Assembly (NCBI GenBank): GCA_947058615.1
Contig: CAMSHF010000004.1
Location: forward strand, 62,001 to 126,000
Origin: an uncultured Rickettsiella sp.
Lineage (GTDB): Bacteria; Pseudomonadota; Gammaproteobacteria; Diplorickettsiales; Diplorickettsiaceae
Reading direction: 5' to 3'
Length of the DNA: 64,000 nt
Positions 46,831 through 55,875 of this stretch are shown one piece after another; the first letter of the stretch is position 1, and the number at the start of each line of letters is the position of its first letter. Made by a program: the position numbers and the translations under genes. The notes below the pieces were generated by a model. That model did not search any database and had not been told where the DNA came from. It saw nothing but the letters and a program-made list of their open reading frames with translations.

Positions 46831-47850
46831 TTAAAATTGCTCTAAAAAACGGTAATCATTTTCAAACATCAAACGCAAATCAGGAATTCGATAGCGTAAT
46901 AACGCTAAACGATCAATCCCCATACCAAACGCATAACCTTGATATTTATCCGGCGCTAAACCGGCTTTTTCGAGTACGTTAGGATGGACCATGCCACAAC
47001 CTAAGATTTCTAACCATCCGGTTTGACTGCACACACGACAACCCGTACCGTGACATAGGACGCATTGAATATCTACTTCAGCCGAAGGCTCCGTAAAGGG
47101 AAAGTAAGCGGCGCGAAAGCGAATCAAGAGATCCTTTTTTTCAAAGAATTGCTGTAAAAATTGGCTTAATAAGCCCTTGAGCTCAGAAAAATTAGCGAAC
47201 TCATCGATTAATAACCCCTCGACCTGATGAAACATTGGTGTGTGTGTAATATCAGAATCACAGCGATAGACGCGACCCGGCGCGATCATTTTAATTGGCG
47301 GTTGAGTATTCTGCATGGCGCGTATTTGTACGGTTGAAGTATGCGTACGTAATAGCAAACCGTCAGAAAAGTAAAAGGTATCATGTAATGCACGTGCCGG
47401 ATGATTGTTAGGAATATTTAAGGCCTCAAAGTTATGGTAATCATCCTCTATTTCAGGACCTTGTTCTATGGTAAAACCTACTTCCCTAAAAAAGCTTTCA
47501 ATACGTTGACGCGTACGCGTCACAGGATGAGCGCTGCCAAGCGTCTGACCACGACCAACTAAGGTGATATCTACCTTTTCTCGTTTTAATTGTGCATCGA
47601 TTTCCTGATTGATTAATAATTCACTCTGCGCCTTCAGTAAGGCTTCGATCTGTTGCTTCGCTTGATTAACCGCGTGTCCTAACTTAGGTTTTTCTGCGGC
47701 GGGTAATTGGCCTAATTTCTTAAGATATTCATTTAATGCACTTTTTTTACCTAAAAGTGTACTTCTTAATTGTTCCAAATCATAAGCTCGCTTTGTTTCA
47801 GCAATCGACTGTGCGGCCTTTTGAATAATCTGTTGCAAATCATCTGTCAT
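46831..47850 (-). CDS. pheS: Phenylalanyl-tRNA synthetase alpha subunit
   Basis: 339 residues. An N-terminal coiled coil (1-90) is followed by the class II catalytic core: motif 2 region ending GRVYRCDSDITHTPMFHQVEG, FTEPSAEVDI, and motif 3 in YAFGMGIDRLALLRYRIPDLR near the C-terminus. It ends one base before pheT. In E. coli thrS-infC-rpmI-rplT precede it; here trmA112-type and tsaB genes do, so the local order is rearranged. No pheM-like leader peptide is evident in the short gap upstream. Confidence 0.96.
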   Translation of the reverse strand: MTDDLQQIIQKAAQSIAETKRAYDLEQLRSTLLGKKSALNEYLKKLGQLPAAEKPKLGHAVNQAKQQIEALLKAQSELLINQEIDAQLKREKVDITLVGRGQTLGSAHPVTRTRQRIESFFREVGFTIEQGPEIEDDYHNFEALNIPNNHPARALHDTFYFSDGLLLRTHTSTVQIRAMQNTQPPIKMIAPGRVYRCDSDITHTPMFHQVEGLLIDEFANFSELKGLLSQFLQQFFEKKDLLIRFRAAYFPFTEPSAEVDIQCVLCHGTGCRVCSQTGWLEILGCGMVHPNVLEKAGLAPDKYQGYAFGMGIDRLALLRYRIPDLRLMFENDYRFLEQF

Positions 47851-47909
47851 GATGCATTAACCTTTATATTATCTGCTCTTCAATGGATATGTACTGCGCA
47901 TAAGCATTG

Positions 47910-48098
47910 TTAACTTAATCGATCATATTCTTCTAATGATATCTTTCTGGCTTCTGACTCTAACATGATAGGAATCTCATCTCGTATAGGATAAGCTAAA
48001 CGATCAAAACGGCAGATGAGTTCTTGGGCCGATTTTTCATACACCAAACTGGCTTTGCACAAAGGGCACACCAATATACTAAGCAAATATTTATCCAT
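47910..48098 (-). CDS. Trm112-family zinc-ribbon protein
   Basis: 62 residues: [19 protein letters not shown] at the N-terminus with one CxxC pair, then [25 protein letters not shown], the Trm112/YcaR pattern. A second Cys is alone here. In bacteria the role is uncertain; the eukaryotic Trm112 activates methyltransferases. It overlaps tsaB by 8 bp and is on the same strand as pheST. Confidence 0.88.
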   Translation of the reverse strand: MDKYLLSILVCPLCKASLVYEKSAQELICRFDRLAYPIRDEIPIMLESEARKISLEEYDRLS

Positions 48099-48789
48099 CA
48101 GAACCTCGTTGTAAAGCGATTGTTTCTCTTAAATAAGTGGGTAAAGCCTCGCTGGAGCTAACGGTTTCACCGCGTCGATAAGCGGCACTCGCAATCACCG
48201 CGGCATCATAGGCCCTAGGATAACGTTGCGGAACCCATCGCTGCAACCGATGCTTGAATTGTTTATCGAAGATGAGGTGGTATTGATCCCAAGCACTCCC
48301 GACACCGACAAAATGGGTTAAATCCGTCGCGAGACAATGTTGTGCCTGTAGCAATTGCTCAGAACCTAATTGTTGCATCTCCCCTGTTTCATTTTTTAAA
48401 GCATACGCGCCGACAAATACTTCGTTTAAATGCGCATCAATACCCGCCAATACCTGTTGTGCTTGAAATTCTCGATAAGCCCCTTGCGCTAAGCAGTGTA
48501 AACTCGAAACCAATATCACTGGCAAATTTGTGGCATAAGCACTGGCTTGAATAATACTTGCGGCAATGCGAATACCAGTGAAACTCCCGGGACCGCGCGT
48601 AAAAGCCAAGGCATCTAAATCAGAAAGCTTAAGTCCTGCTTCATCCAACAACGATTGCATCATCGGTAAAATCAGCTGCGTATGCATGCGTGGTGCGTAT
48701 TGATAACGCTCCTGAATCTGCCCGTGATGCATTAGCGCGGAAGAACATGCTTCAGTGCTTGTATCAATGACCAGTAATTTTAAAGACAT
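48091..48789 (-). CDS. tsaB: tRNA threonylcarbamoyladenosine synthesis protein TsaB
   Basis: 232-residue ASKHA-fold partner of TsaD in making t6A37 in tRNA. Visible features: [19 protein letters not shown] at the N-terminus, [23 protein letters not shown] (about residues 56-78), and a shortened C-terminal domain. The catalytic His pair of TsaD is absent, as expected for TsaB. Length is typical (E. coli 231). Confidence 0.93.
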   Translation of the reverse strand: MSLKLLVIDTSTEACSSALMHHGQIQERYQYAPRMHTQLILPMMQSLLDEAGLKLSDLDALAFTRGPGSFTGIRIAASIIQASAYATNLPVILVSSLHCLAQGAYREFQAQQVLAGIDAHLNEVFVGAYALKNETGEMQQLGSEQLLQAQHCLATDLTHFVGVGSAWDQYHLIFDKQFKHRLQRWVPQRYPRAYDAAVIASAAYRRGETVSSSEALPTYLRETIALQRGSDG

Positions 48790-48865
48790 AAATTTTTATT
48801 TTATGATTGAAGAAATCTGTGCGCCGTATCTCTCAAAACACCGTCTTATTTTTATTTTTTCCGCG

Positions 48866-49555
48866 TTATCTTGAAAAGCTAGCGCTAAACCCACTCGCCA
48901 TCGCACCTTCTTGTTGGCTTTGTAACAAGGCGTCTAACCGCTTATGATCCCAGTCGCCATAAAATTCAATATACGTGGGCAATACTTGCACGCCCGGAAC
49001 GCAGCCGCCGATAAGGAATTGAGTTATTCCCTGTTCTTTAAGAGCATGCAATTCGGAGAACAGTAAACAAGTGGACGCTGAATTCAAGCGATAATCCGGT
49101 TCATAGTAAAGATGTGTCCTTACATTACGATCAAGTAACGAACCCTCCGCGACGACACAAAGCTTCATCCCCCCTCTTTCTTTATACAATTTAAGCAATT
49201 CACCCAAATACCCTTCCGGATAGGCTGAAAATAAAATAACATTATGACAATTTATAGGAATAACCTTCTTATTATCTTCGGGGAAAATCGCTTCCTGACA
49301 GTCCAGCAAACATCCCTCATTTTCCTTATCATAACAGGAAACAGGCAAACCTACCTTTTCTTTTAACTGAAGCTCATGATAACCATAACCGCTTCCCACG
49401 CTAATTACTTGAGGTTTATTAGGAACCGAATCGAAGTACTGGCTTAACATCCTATAAATTCGATCCGATTTTTCTTTGTCTACCTGGCCACACGTACCTG
49501 AGATACGGTCAGAAGCTTTAGTTGAGTCGTCCTTAAAAAAACGCGTACTAAGCAT
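48866..49555 (-). CDS. Methyltransferase-like protein of unknown function
   Basis: 229 residues, not recognised beyond the fold. QVISVGSGYGYHELQL (about 49-64) resembles SAM-binding motif I, followed after about 10 residues by the acidic end of strand two (SCYDKENEG), and a later VILFSAYPEGYLGELLKLY like the motif IV/post-IV region. GG-rich VIGGCVPGVQVLPTY is near the C-terminus. No signal peptide. It sits between tsaB and the ferredoxin fdxA with short gaps. A role as a small-molecule or protein methyltransferase is inference; a Rossmann fold without SAM activity is possible. Confidence 0.55.
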   Translation of the reverse strand: MLSTRFFKDDSTKASDRISGTCGQVDKEKSDRIYRMLSQYFDSVPNKPQVISVGSGYGYHELQLKEKVGLPVSCYDKENEGCLLDCQEAIFPEDNKKVIPINCHNVILFSAYPEGYLGELLKLYKERGGMKLCVVAEGSLLDRNVRTHLYYEPDYRLNSASTCLLFSELHALKEQGITQFLIGGCVPGVQVLPTYIEFYGDWDHKRLDALLQSQQEGAMASGFSASFSR

Positions 49556-49640
49556 ACGTTTTTAGTCCCTTCTAAAAATTACTAGAACCGCTTACGGTTA
49601 TCCTGCATCTCGTTAATAAATTTTACTCATTAAAAGTATC

Positions 49641-49964
49641 TTATTTCTCGAGATAAACTAATTTATCTTCTTTATTTTTCCATTCATCGGCATCGGCCGG
49701 TGGATCTTTACGATGCGTGATGTTTGGCCATGTTTGTGCAAGTTCTTTATTCAAGGCTAAAAATTTTTTATATTTTTCAGGCAAATCATCTTCAACATAA
49801 ATGGCATTGACAGGACATTCGGGTTCACACAAACCACAATCGATACATTCATCCGGATGAATAACCAGCATGTTCGGCCCTTCGTAAAAACAGTCAACAG
49901 GGCATACTTCAACACAATCGGTATACTTACAGCGAATACATTTTTCAGTGACTAGAAATGTCAT
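49641..49964 (-). CDS. fdxA: FdxA-type [3Fe-4S][4Fe-4S] ferredoxin
   Basis: 107 residues. First cluster region [21 protein letters not shown] near residues 9-29, second [17 protein letters not shown] near 40-56, then the long C-terminal extension ([25 protein letters not shown]) typical of the seven-iron FdxA group. Essential electron carrier in many proteobacteria; partner unknown. Sits upstream of the tRNA-Leu. Confidence 0.94.
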   Translation of the reverse strand: MTFLVTEKCIRCKYTDCVEVCPVDCFYEGPNMLVIHPDECIDCGLCEPECPVNAIYVEDDLPEKYKKFLALNKELAQTWPNITHRKDPPADADEWKNKEDKLVYLEK

Positions 49965-50030
49965 GACTTTTTTAAACTAAAAAAACAATGAGGCCACTTA
50001 CACTCATAATTATTAATTAAACTTTTAATC

Positions 50031-50117
50031 TGGTGCCCGGGGCCGGACTCGAACCGGCACGGTGTTACCACCGAGGGATTTTAAGTCCCTTGCGTCTACC
50101 AATTTCGCCACCCGGGC
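50031..50117 (-). tRNA. tRNA-Leu (UAA)
   Basis: 87-nt class II tRNA with a long variable arm: acceptor GCCCGGG / CCCGGGC, anticodon loop containing TTAAAA with anticodon TAA, T arm GGTTCGAGTCC, and encoded CCA. First of the Leu-Cys-Gly cluster. Confidence 0.96.
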
Positions 50118-50144
50118 CATTTAGTTTTTACTTCTCTTAACTTC

Positions 50145-50218
50145 TGGAGGCTAGGGCCGGAATTGAACCGACGTACACGGCTTTGCAGGCCGCTGCATAA
50201 CCACTCTGCCACCCAGCC
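50145..50218 (-). tRNA. tRNA-Cys (GCA)
   Basis: 74-nt cloverleaf: acceptor GGCTGGG / CCTAGCC, anticodon stem-loop GGCCTGCAAAGCC with anticodon GCA, T arm GGTTCAATTCC, encoded CCA. Lies 27 bp from tRNA-Leu. Confidence 0.95.
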
Positions 50219-50405
50219 AATTTCTTTATCTAATGGCTTTGTCTTTTTGTTAATTTCTTCGTTGGATACTCATCTCCGGTGCCTGTACTTTTTAGTACAT
50301 CCCGCTCCCCAATCATCATCCACCTTGAGCTTAACAAAAATACTTCAGCCTCTAATGATTTATTACACCTAACCAATAAAAAACCTAGCTTCTCAACAAA
50401 AATTT

Positions 50406-50481
50406 TGGAGCGGGAAACGAGGCTCGAACTCGCGACATCAACCTTGGCAAGGTTGCGCTCTACCAACTGAGCTACTCCCGC
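50406..50481 (-). tRNA. tRNA-Gly (GCC)
   Basis: 76-nt cloverleaf: acceptor GCGGGAG / TTCCCGC, D arm TAGCTCAGTTGGTAGAGC, anticodon GCC in AACCTTGCCAAGGTT, encoded CCA. The 187-bp gap to tRNA-Cys is larger than in E. coli and holds no other RNA I recognise. The order pgsA-Gly-Cys-Leu equals E. coli pgsA-glyW-cysT-leuZ. Confidence 0.96.
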
Positions 50482-50517
50482 AAATGCGGTGATATTGTAA
50501 CGGCATGAAAAATACTG

Positions 50518-51066
50518 TCAAGAAGATAAATCATGCCAAGCTGCTTTTAAATATAAACACATACTCCATAATGTTAAAAACATAGCAAGATAAAGTAATA
50601 CATAACCCGACATTGCAAAACCCCTCCACGCACCGGGTTTATAAAGCAGTAATAAAATAATGGCTAACATTTGTAGTGTCGTTTTTATTTTACCTAGCAT
50701 TGTCACCGCCATACGCTTATGCTGGCCGATTTCTGCCATCCATTCACGAAGTGCAGATACCATAATCTCTCGGCAAATAATCACAATGGCAGGAACGGCT
50801 AAATAAGGTAAAGCGCGATCGCCGACTAATAATATCAATGCCGTTACGACAATTAATTTATCCGCAACCGGATCAAGAAAGCTCCCTAATTTCGAAACTT
50901 GGCCTAAGCTTCGTGCTAAATAACCATCTAACCAATCCGTCATCGCAGCAAAAATAAAAATGATCGCGGCCATTACATGGCTGCCACGAAACGGGAGATA
51001 AAACAATAAAATAAAAACTGGAATTAACACAATGCGCAGAAAGGTCAATATGTTAGGGATACCCAT
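50518..51066 (-). CDS. pgsA: CDP-diacylglycerol-glycerol-3-phosphate 3-phosphatidyltransferase
   Basis: Makes phosphatidylglycerol phosphate in the inner membrane. The CDP-alcohol phosphotransferase motif is DWLDGYLARSLGQ followed by GSFLDPVADKL (about residues 43-70), matching D-G-x2-A-R-x8-G-x3-D-x3-D. About five hydrophobic helices. 182 aa is the usual length. Between uvrC and tRNA-Gly as in E. coli. Confidence 0.95.
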   Translation of the reverse strand: MGIPNILTFLRIVLIPVFILLFYLPFRGSHVMAAIIFIFAAMTDWLDGYLARSLGQVSKLGSFLDPVADKLIVVTALILLVGDRALPYLAVPAIVIICREIMVSALREWMAEIGQHKRMAVTMLGKIKTTLQMLAIILLLLYKPGAWRGFAMSGYVLLYLAMFLTLWSMCLYLKAAWHDLSS

Positions 51067-51142
51067 AAGGTATATACCGTTAGCAAATCCAAAATGAGTC
51101 GCTCATTTTACGTGAGTTATCTAAATAGTGTAACCGGTTAGT

Positions 51143-52975
51143 TTAACCTTTTAAAGCGAAATAAATTTGCTCGGCTAAACGTTGACTGATACCAGGAACT
51201 TTAGCTAAATCAGCTGCACTCGCATTTTTCAAGCCTTGCAAACCACCAAACTGACGTAATAATTCACGTCGACGTTGGGCGCCAATACCTGGAATATCCT
51301 CTAATATCGATGTTCGTCTTTTTTTTGCACGTTGCCCACGATGACCGGTAATTGCAAAACGATGGGCTTCGTCGCGGATCGTTAAAATAGCCTGTAGCGC
51401 CAACGAATCGGCCGATAAATGAACCGCTTGTGCGCATGTGGAAAGGTGCAAGGTTTCAAATCCCGATCGTCGCCCCGGCCCTTTGGCTACACCGATGACA
51501 AGAATCCCATTAATCTGCAATTCTTCTAAAACCTGCTCCGCTTGCTTTAACTGTCCCTTGCCGCCATCGATCAACACGAGATCGGGTAAATTTTTTTCGT
51601 TATTTTTTAACTGCTTATAACGTCGCAGGAGCGCCTGGCGCATTGCGGCATAATCATCGCCCGGTGTAATTCCCTCAATATTAAAACGTCGGTAATCCAT
51701 TTTACGTGGGCCTTGCTCATCAAATACCACACACGAAGCGACGGTCGCTTCGCCCTGCGTATGACTGATATCAAAACACTCTAAACGCCGCGGCAAACTA
51801 TCCAGCGATAACGCCATTTTCAAACATTCGAGTTGTTTGGAAAAAATGAGTTTATTAGAAAGATGAGTAGTTAAAGCGTGTCCTGCATTTTCATTCGCTA
51901 AGCTTAACCAATCTTTTTTTTCAGCACTCGGTTTAGTCATTAGCTTGACTGGGCGTCCGGAACGTTCAGTTAAACTCGCCATTAACCAATCTTGTTCGGG
52001 TATTTTTAATGGCAAAATGATTTGCTCGGGAAGTCGATCCGAAACTTCCGTTTGAAAATAAAATTGACTGATAAAAGCCGATAATACTTCAGCCGCGGTT
52101 TGATTGAGTGGAACCTCAGGGAAATAGGCTTTACCGCCAAGCAATCTTCCATGGCGGACATTCAATACATATACGGCATAATGACTGCTTTTTTCCGCTA
52201 AACCGATAATATCCAGATTCCCCTGCCCTGTCATAATCACTTGTTTTTGTTGTATTTCTCGCAATGCTACAATCTCGTCACGTAGACGCGCGGCCGTTTC
52301 ATAGTCTAAATCCTGTGCGGCCTTCTCCATTTGCTGCGCTATATCATCAATGACCGTTTGATTTTTTCCTTCTAAGAATAAAATCGTATGCTTGACATCA
52401 CGCTGGTAATTTTCAGGTGTAATAAGACCGACACAAGGCCCCGTACACCGTTTTATCTGATATTGCAAACAGGGCCGAGTACGGTTGCGAAAAAAACTAT
52501 CTTTACATGATCGAATTCGAAATAATTTTTGCAATAGATTCAAGGTTTCTCTCACCGCCATGATGCTCGGAAACGGTCCAAAATAGCGATAGCCTTTTAT
52601 TCGAGCACCTCGATAAAAGGCCAAGCGCGGATAACTTTGATGTTGGCTTAAAATAAGATAGGGATAACTTTTGTCATCACGTAATAAAATATTATAGCGC
52701 GGCTTCAACTGTTTAATAAGATTGCTTTCAAGCAATAAGGCTTGATTTTCTGTTTCAGTACGGGTTATTTCAATAGCGCTGACTTGACGCATCATCAAAG
52801 CCGTTCGCTGACTTTGTTGACCGCAAAAGTAACTGCGCACACGTTTTCTTAAATGCCGTGCTTTACCGACATACAAAACCTGTTGTTCCGCATTCAAAAA
52901 TAAATAGACACCGGCACTTTCACTGATAACCGCCAGTTGTTGTTTTAGATTGCCCGAACCCACGTTCACCGTCAC
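51143..52975 (-). CDS. uvrC: Excinuclease ABC subunit C
   Basis: Dual-incision nuclease of nucleotide excision repair. GIY-YIG domain at residues 15-100 (SAGVYLF, VLYVGKARHLRKRVRSYF), UvrB-binding UVR domain near 205-240, RNase H-like domain with LECFDISHTQGEATVASCVV (about 395-415), and tandem helix-hairpin-helix at the C-terminus (LEDIPGIGAQRRRELLRQFGG). Start GTG 52975. 610 aa is typical. In relatives uvrY directly precedes uvrC; here about 2.7 kb of other genes lie between. Confidence 0.96.
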   Translation of the reverse strand: MTVNVGSGNLKQQLAVISESAGVYLFLNAEQQVLYVGKARHLRKRVRSYFCGQQSQRTALMMRQVSAIEITRTETENQALLLESNLIKQLKPRYNILLRDDKSYPYLILSQHQSYPRLAFYRGARIKGYRYFGPFPSIMAVRETLNLLQKLFRIRSCKDSFFRNRTRPCLQYQIKRCTGPCVGLITPENYQRDVKHTILFLEGKNQTVIDDIAQQMEKAAQDLDYETAARLRDEIVALREIQQKQVIMTGQGNLDIIGLAEKSSHYAVYVLNVRHGRLLGGKAYFPEVPLNQTAAEVLSAFISQFYFQTEVSDRLPEQIILPLKIPEQDWLMASLTERSGRPVKLMTKPSAEKKDWLSLANENAGHALTTHLSNKLIFSKQLECLKMALSLDSLPRRLECFDISHTQGEATVASCVVFDEQGPRKMDYRRFNIEGITPGDDYAAMRQALLRRYKQLKNNEKNLPDLVLIDGGKGQLKQAEQVLEELQINGILVIGVAKGPGRRSGFETLHLSTCAQAVHLSADSLALQAILTIRDEAHRFAITGHRGQRAKKRRTSILEDIPGIGAQRRRELLRQFGGLQGLKNASAADLAKVPGISQRLAEQIYFALKG

Positions 52976-53108
52976 ACAATCACCTAAAAATAACCAATTA
53001 ACTATTTATCCCGACATTGAGCATAAGGTCAATCATTTCCATTACGAAATGAAGCACATCAAGGTGTCTGTTCTGCAACTTGATGTGCCGTAAGATACAG
53101 CAAAATTT

Positions 53109-53408
53109 TTATTTATTAAGGTTATCGAAGATTTGTTTAACCGTTTTTAAAGCGGGTAAATTAGGAAATTGAGTAGCCAACGCATCGACCAAGGTCCCCA
53201 CCCCTTTAAAACCGGTTTTCGTCGTCATTTGTTGCTGAGACAAGACTTTAGCCGCATTATTTTGTTGGTTTTGTTGCATCTTGAGCTGTTCCTTTATCAT
53301 TTGCACTTCTTGACGTAACTGAGCACAGCAATCCGATTCTTGTGCCCAAACAGAACTAAAAGAAAAAATGAATAAAAGCGCAATTAGCGCTGATTTTAAT
53401 AAAGACAT
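53109..53408 (-). CDS. Small exported coiled-coil protein, unknown
   Basis: 99 residues from ATG 53408. A signal peptide (about 1-22, cutting near VWA-QE) is followed by a Gln-rich amphipathic helix (residues 30-65, LRQEVQMIKEQLKMQQNQQ) that looks like a coiled coil, then a short hydrophilic C-terminus. A double Cys (SDCCAQ) lies just after the signal. Function unrecognised. It starts the accessory block between uvrC and the uvrY-type regulator. GGAGG lies upstream. Confidence 0.6.
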   Translation of the reverse strand: MSLLKSALIALLFIFSFSSVWAQESDCCAQLRQEVQMIKEQLKMQQNQQNNAAKVLSQQQMTTKTGFKGVGTLVDALATQFPNLPALKTVKQIFDNLNK

Positions 53409-53757
53409 CAAAAAACCTCCTTATAAAATAAAAATAAACAGTGTGTTGGCTTTAGCTTGCCTAGACACACTTATACCGGTAATAGCCTTAATTTCAATAT
53501 CAAGCAAACGAAGCATAGTCCAAAGCCTAGACTTATGCTAAATGGACGTTTTTTGAGCGTAATATTGCTAATTTCTTGCACGAGCAACTATTTATCAGAC
53601 TCAAAACTTCAAAAGTTAATTTTTTCCTTTTTTTTCTCAAATAATTAGTTATAAAAAATAAAAAAACTTTATAAACCACGCTAATAAATCTCTTATTCGA
53701 AAACGCAATATTGAATAAAATTTTTTTCAAAAATTAATTAATTTATTTTAATTTTTT

Positions 53758-53766
53758 TGTTATACT
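53758..53766 (+). promoter_or_regulatory. Extended -10 promoter in AT-rich gap before degenerate HAD gene
   Basis: TGTTATACT carries an extended -10 (TGn-TATACT) about 48 bp before the start at 53814; no clear -35. The 402-bp gap 53412-53813 is very AT-rich, and I see no gene or RNA in it. Confidence 0.45.
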
Positions 53767-53813
53767 AAAATAAATAAAATTTTGGTTTAATTTAAAAAAT
53801 AGAAGGGAACTCT

Positions 53814-54782
53814 ATGCCTAATCTCTTAGAATCTAACGTTTTAATCGTGCCTTTATCCTTATTTATAAAAAATAATGAAAAAAATACACTAGAAAAATTT
53901 AAAACAATATTTCGTTCAATGACCGATCATCTATTCAGCAATCCTGAAGAAAGCGTAAATCACGCTTATTTCAAAAAACAACTCCAGCAATTCAATGAAA
54001 AATCGTTAAAAAAAATACTGAATTCATCGCTCGTAACTGATTTTAATCTAGGAAAGAAAAACAAAGACCAATTTATCTTAGAATTATCAAGCGCATTAAA
54101 ATTACATCCTAGCGATTCCAGGAAGGTTATGCTTGAAGAAGCCTGGAATAGCTTGATTGAATTTGATCATGAATTAGATTCAGTTTTCGATTCCCTCATT
54201 AAACTGACCTATCAAGGAAAATCGATTTATTTTATTGAAGAGACCAATGAGTTGCATGCCCAAAAAAGTTTAGAGATTTTTTCGTTATTCCCATTCCATA
54301 ATCTGTCTTTTTTAGAAAATTTACCTAATCCAACCGCTTCACCTTTGTTAATCAGTTATTTGGATTCAACGCACGATACATTAACCTCGCCTAAAGGCAG
54401 CGTCTATTTTTGCCTATCCTATGCTTACCAAACTTTCCTAACACCCTCGTCGAATTTTTTGAGTCAATTTTTTCGATTTAAATCTACCCCCGATTTACTG
54501 ACCCATTTAATACAACATCTAAATGCTATTGGTAAAAGAAAAGACACTATTTTATTCGTTAGTGCTAATTTAAAAGAGCAATCCCTCGCCGAAAAATTAG
54601 CACTTGAAACAATTAGCAAAGAAGCGTTCTATACCGAATTATCCAGTAGCGCTGCCAATAAAACTACAGTGCGCTTCGACGACCCTAACCGTGACAAAAC
54701 ACAGCCTATAGCAAGCAAATCTTCTCTTCAGAAGGCTACAAGTATAGAATGCGGCCTTAGCGTAAACCCAAAAGCACATTAA
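53814..54782 (+). CDS. Degenerate HAD-fold protein, paralogue 1
   Basis: 322 residues with the layout of HAD phosphatases of the YihX/glucose-1-phosphatase type but without its catalytic residues. The first strand, where the nucleophile Asp should be, reads VLIVPLSLF (9-17). The cap region has FNLGKKNKDQFILELSSAL then EAWNSLIEF (109-117). Motif II is IEETNELH (141-148) in place of SNTNxxH. Motif IV is ILFVSANLKEQSLAEKL (246-262), where a DD pair is expected. The HAD order is visible, so the fold is probable and phosphatase activity improbable. The C-terminal 50 residues are Ser/Lys-rich. No signal peptide. Paralogous to the next gene. Confidence 0.6.
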   Translation: MPNLLESNVLIVPLSLFIKNNEKNTLEKFKTIFRSMTDHLFSNPEESVNHAYFKKQLQQFNEKSLKKILNSSLVTDFNLGKKNKDQFILELSSALKLHPSDSRKVMLEEAWNSLIEFDHELDSVFDSLIKLTYQGKSIYFIEETNELHAQKSLEIFSLFPFHNLSFLENLPNPTASPLLISYLDSTHDTLTSPKGSVYFCLSYAYQTFLTPSSNFLSQFFRFKSTPDLLTHLIQHLNAIGKRKDTILFVSANLKEQSLAEKLALETISKEAFYTELSSSAANKTTVRFDDPNRDKTQPIASKSSLQKATSIECGLSVNPKAH

Positions 54783-54835
54783 CTGGATCCCTAAATAGCT
54801 ACTAAGTGCTTTTTTAATAAAAATTAGGTGCCTTT

Positions 54836-55783
54836 ATGAAAGATCAAAACAGTAAAAATGTTTATATTTTAAATTTATCAACGATCCATGCTTTACTACC
54901 CATCTCTAAGGTACTGGATAATTTTGCTCAATTATACTACGACTATGGAAGTCAATGGTTGTATTTTGAATTTCTTAGAAAATTTTATAGTAAAGTTTGG
55001 GTTATCTTTAAATATCTCGCTATGTCGGGTTCAATTAATGATTACAAGCTAGGAAAAATCAATAGCGAGCCGTTTATCCAACAACTGCAAACTATTTTTA
55101 GTTTTCTTCCTAATGACCAAAGCAAAGAATTATTAACGAAGGCTTGGGATTCACTGATTGTCTGGAATGAAGAATCAATAAAAAAGTTAGCCTATTTAAC
55201 AGAAAGACTGAAAAAAGAAGGCACGAAATGCTACTTAATTACCAACTCAAACCAATTGCATATCAAAAAAATTAAATTCGATATACAAAACGCCACACAA
55301 GGAGAAAGAGAATGGCAATGGGAAAAGGAAAAAGTAGAAAATAATACTTTCCAAGTTTCTGGCAATGTGGCACTCATGACTTCCTATGAAAATGAGATAT
55401 TTAAATCAGATGGCTTAATTAAAAATTTAGTCCAACAACTGTTAGAGAAAGAAGCTTACCGAGATAAAAAAATTACTTTAATAAGTCAATATCCAGCCGA
55501 TTTAGATTGTGCCGCCAGGTTAAATATCAATAAAGAGCAACCTAAAGACTTTTTCTTCTCTCATCTAGAAAATGATCTAAACATAGAAGCTTCGTCTTCT
55601 TCGATGGGATCAGAAACAGATAATCTCTTGATGAGTAGAACATCGAAGAGTAGTGGCTTCTTCAGCGGTAGCGATAAGCCACCTCATGCCGATCCCACTT
55701 CTTCTAGTTCTTGCCAAACTAACGACGAGACGAGGAGAAAGCAAAGTTTGGAGTCGAGGAGGAGCAGCAGCAGCGCACGATAG
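54836..55783 (+). CDS. Degenerate HAD-fold protein, paralogue 2
   Basis: 315 residues, clearly related to its neighbour: YKLGKINSEPFIQQLQTIF (70-88), KAWDSLIVW (102-110), CYLITNSNQLH (132-142) and ITLISQYPADLDCAARL in the place of motif IV. The nucleophile strand is VYILNLSTIH, again without Asp. Motif II here keeps a T/S-N-S-N-x-x-H form closer to real HAD enzymes. The C-terminal tail from about residue 255 is Ser-rich and low in complexity (SSSCQTNDETRRKQSLESRR), and its end and stop codon lie within the dispersed repeat shared with the 640-aa gene at 4261. Divergent decay of an active enzyme or a recruited binding protein are both possible. Confidence 0.6.
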   Translation: MKDQNSKNVYILNLSTIHALLPISKVLDNFAQLYYDYGSQWLYFEFLRKFYSKVWVIFKYLAMSGSINDYKLGKINSEPFIQQLQTIFSFLPNDQSKELLTKAWDSLIVWNEESIKKLAYLTERLKKEGTKCYLITNSNQLHIKKIKFDIQNATQGEREWQWEKEKVENNTFQVSGNVALMTSYENEIFKSDGLIKNLVQQLLEKEAYRDKKITLISQYPADLDCAARLNINKEQPKDFFFSHLENDLNIEASSSSMGSETDNLLMSRTSKSSGFFSGSDKPPHADPTSSSSCQTNDETRRKQSLESRRSSSSAR

Positions 55784-55818
55784 GCGTGCATTGACGGGCC
55801 AAGTAGGAAACGCATCAC
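55721..55818 (+). repeat. Dispersed repeat, copy B (copy A at 4220-4312)
   Basis: Core CGATAGGCG, TTGACGGG and AGGAAACGCATCAC (55778-55818) matches copy A in order with small gaps. The preceding coding part shares ACGAGACGAGGA and AGTCGAGGA. The element supplies the 3' coding end and TAG stop of the 315-aa gene and continues into a GC-rich hairpin. Confidence 0.7.
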
Positions 55819-55823
55819 ATCAC

Positions 55824-55852
55824 ACGAGAGCGCCTCGGCCGGGGGCTCTCGT
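55824..55852. terminator. GC-rich hairpin after the degenerate HAD pair
   Basis: ACGAGAGC / GCTCTCGT with a GC-rich inner part (GCCTCGGCCGGGG) forms a stable hairpin directly after repeat copy B and between two converging genes (HAD paralogue 2 and the uvrY-type regulator, which ends 24 bp further). A T run is short on the plus strand. It may be part of the repeat rather than a true terminator. Confidence 0.5.
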
Positions 55853-55875
55853 TAAGTCATTTTATAAAAAAAATG

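Noticed and set aside
50219..50405. Possible extra tRNA or sRNA between tRNA-Cys and tRNA-Gly
   Set aside because: No cloverleaf, no promoter or terminator signal that I could support.
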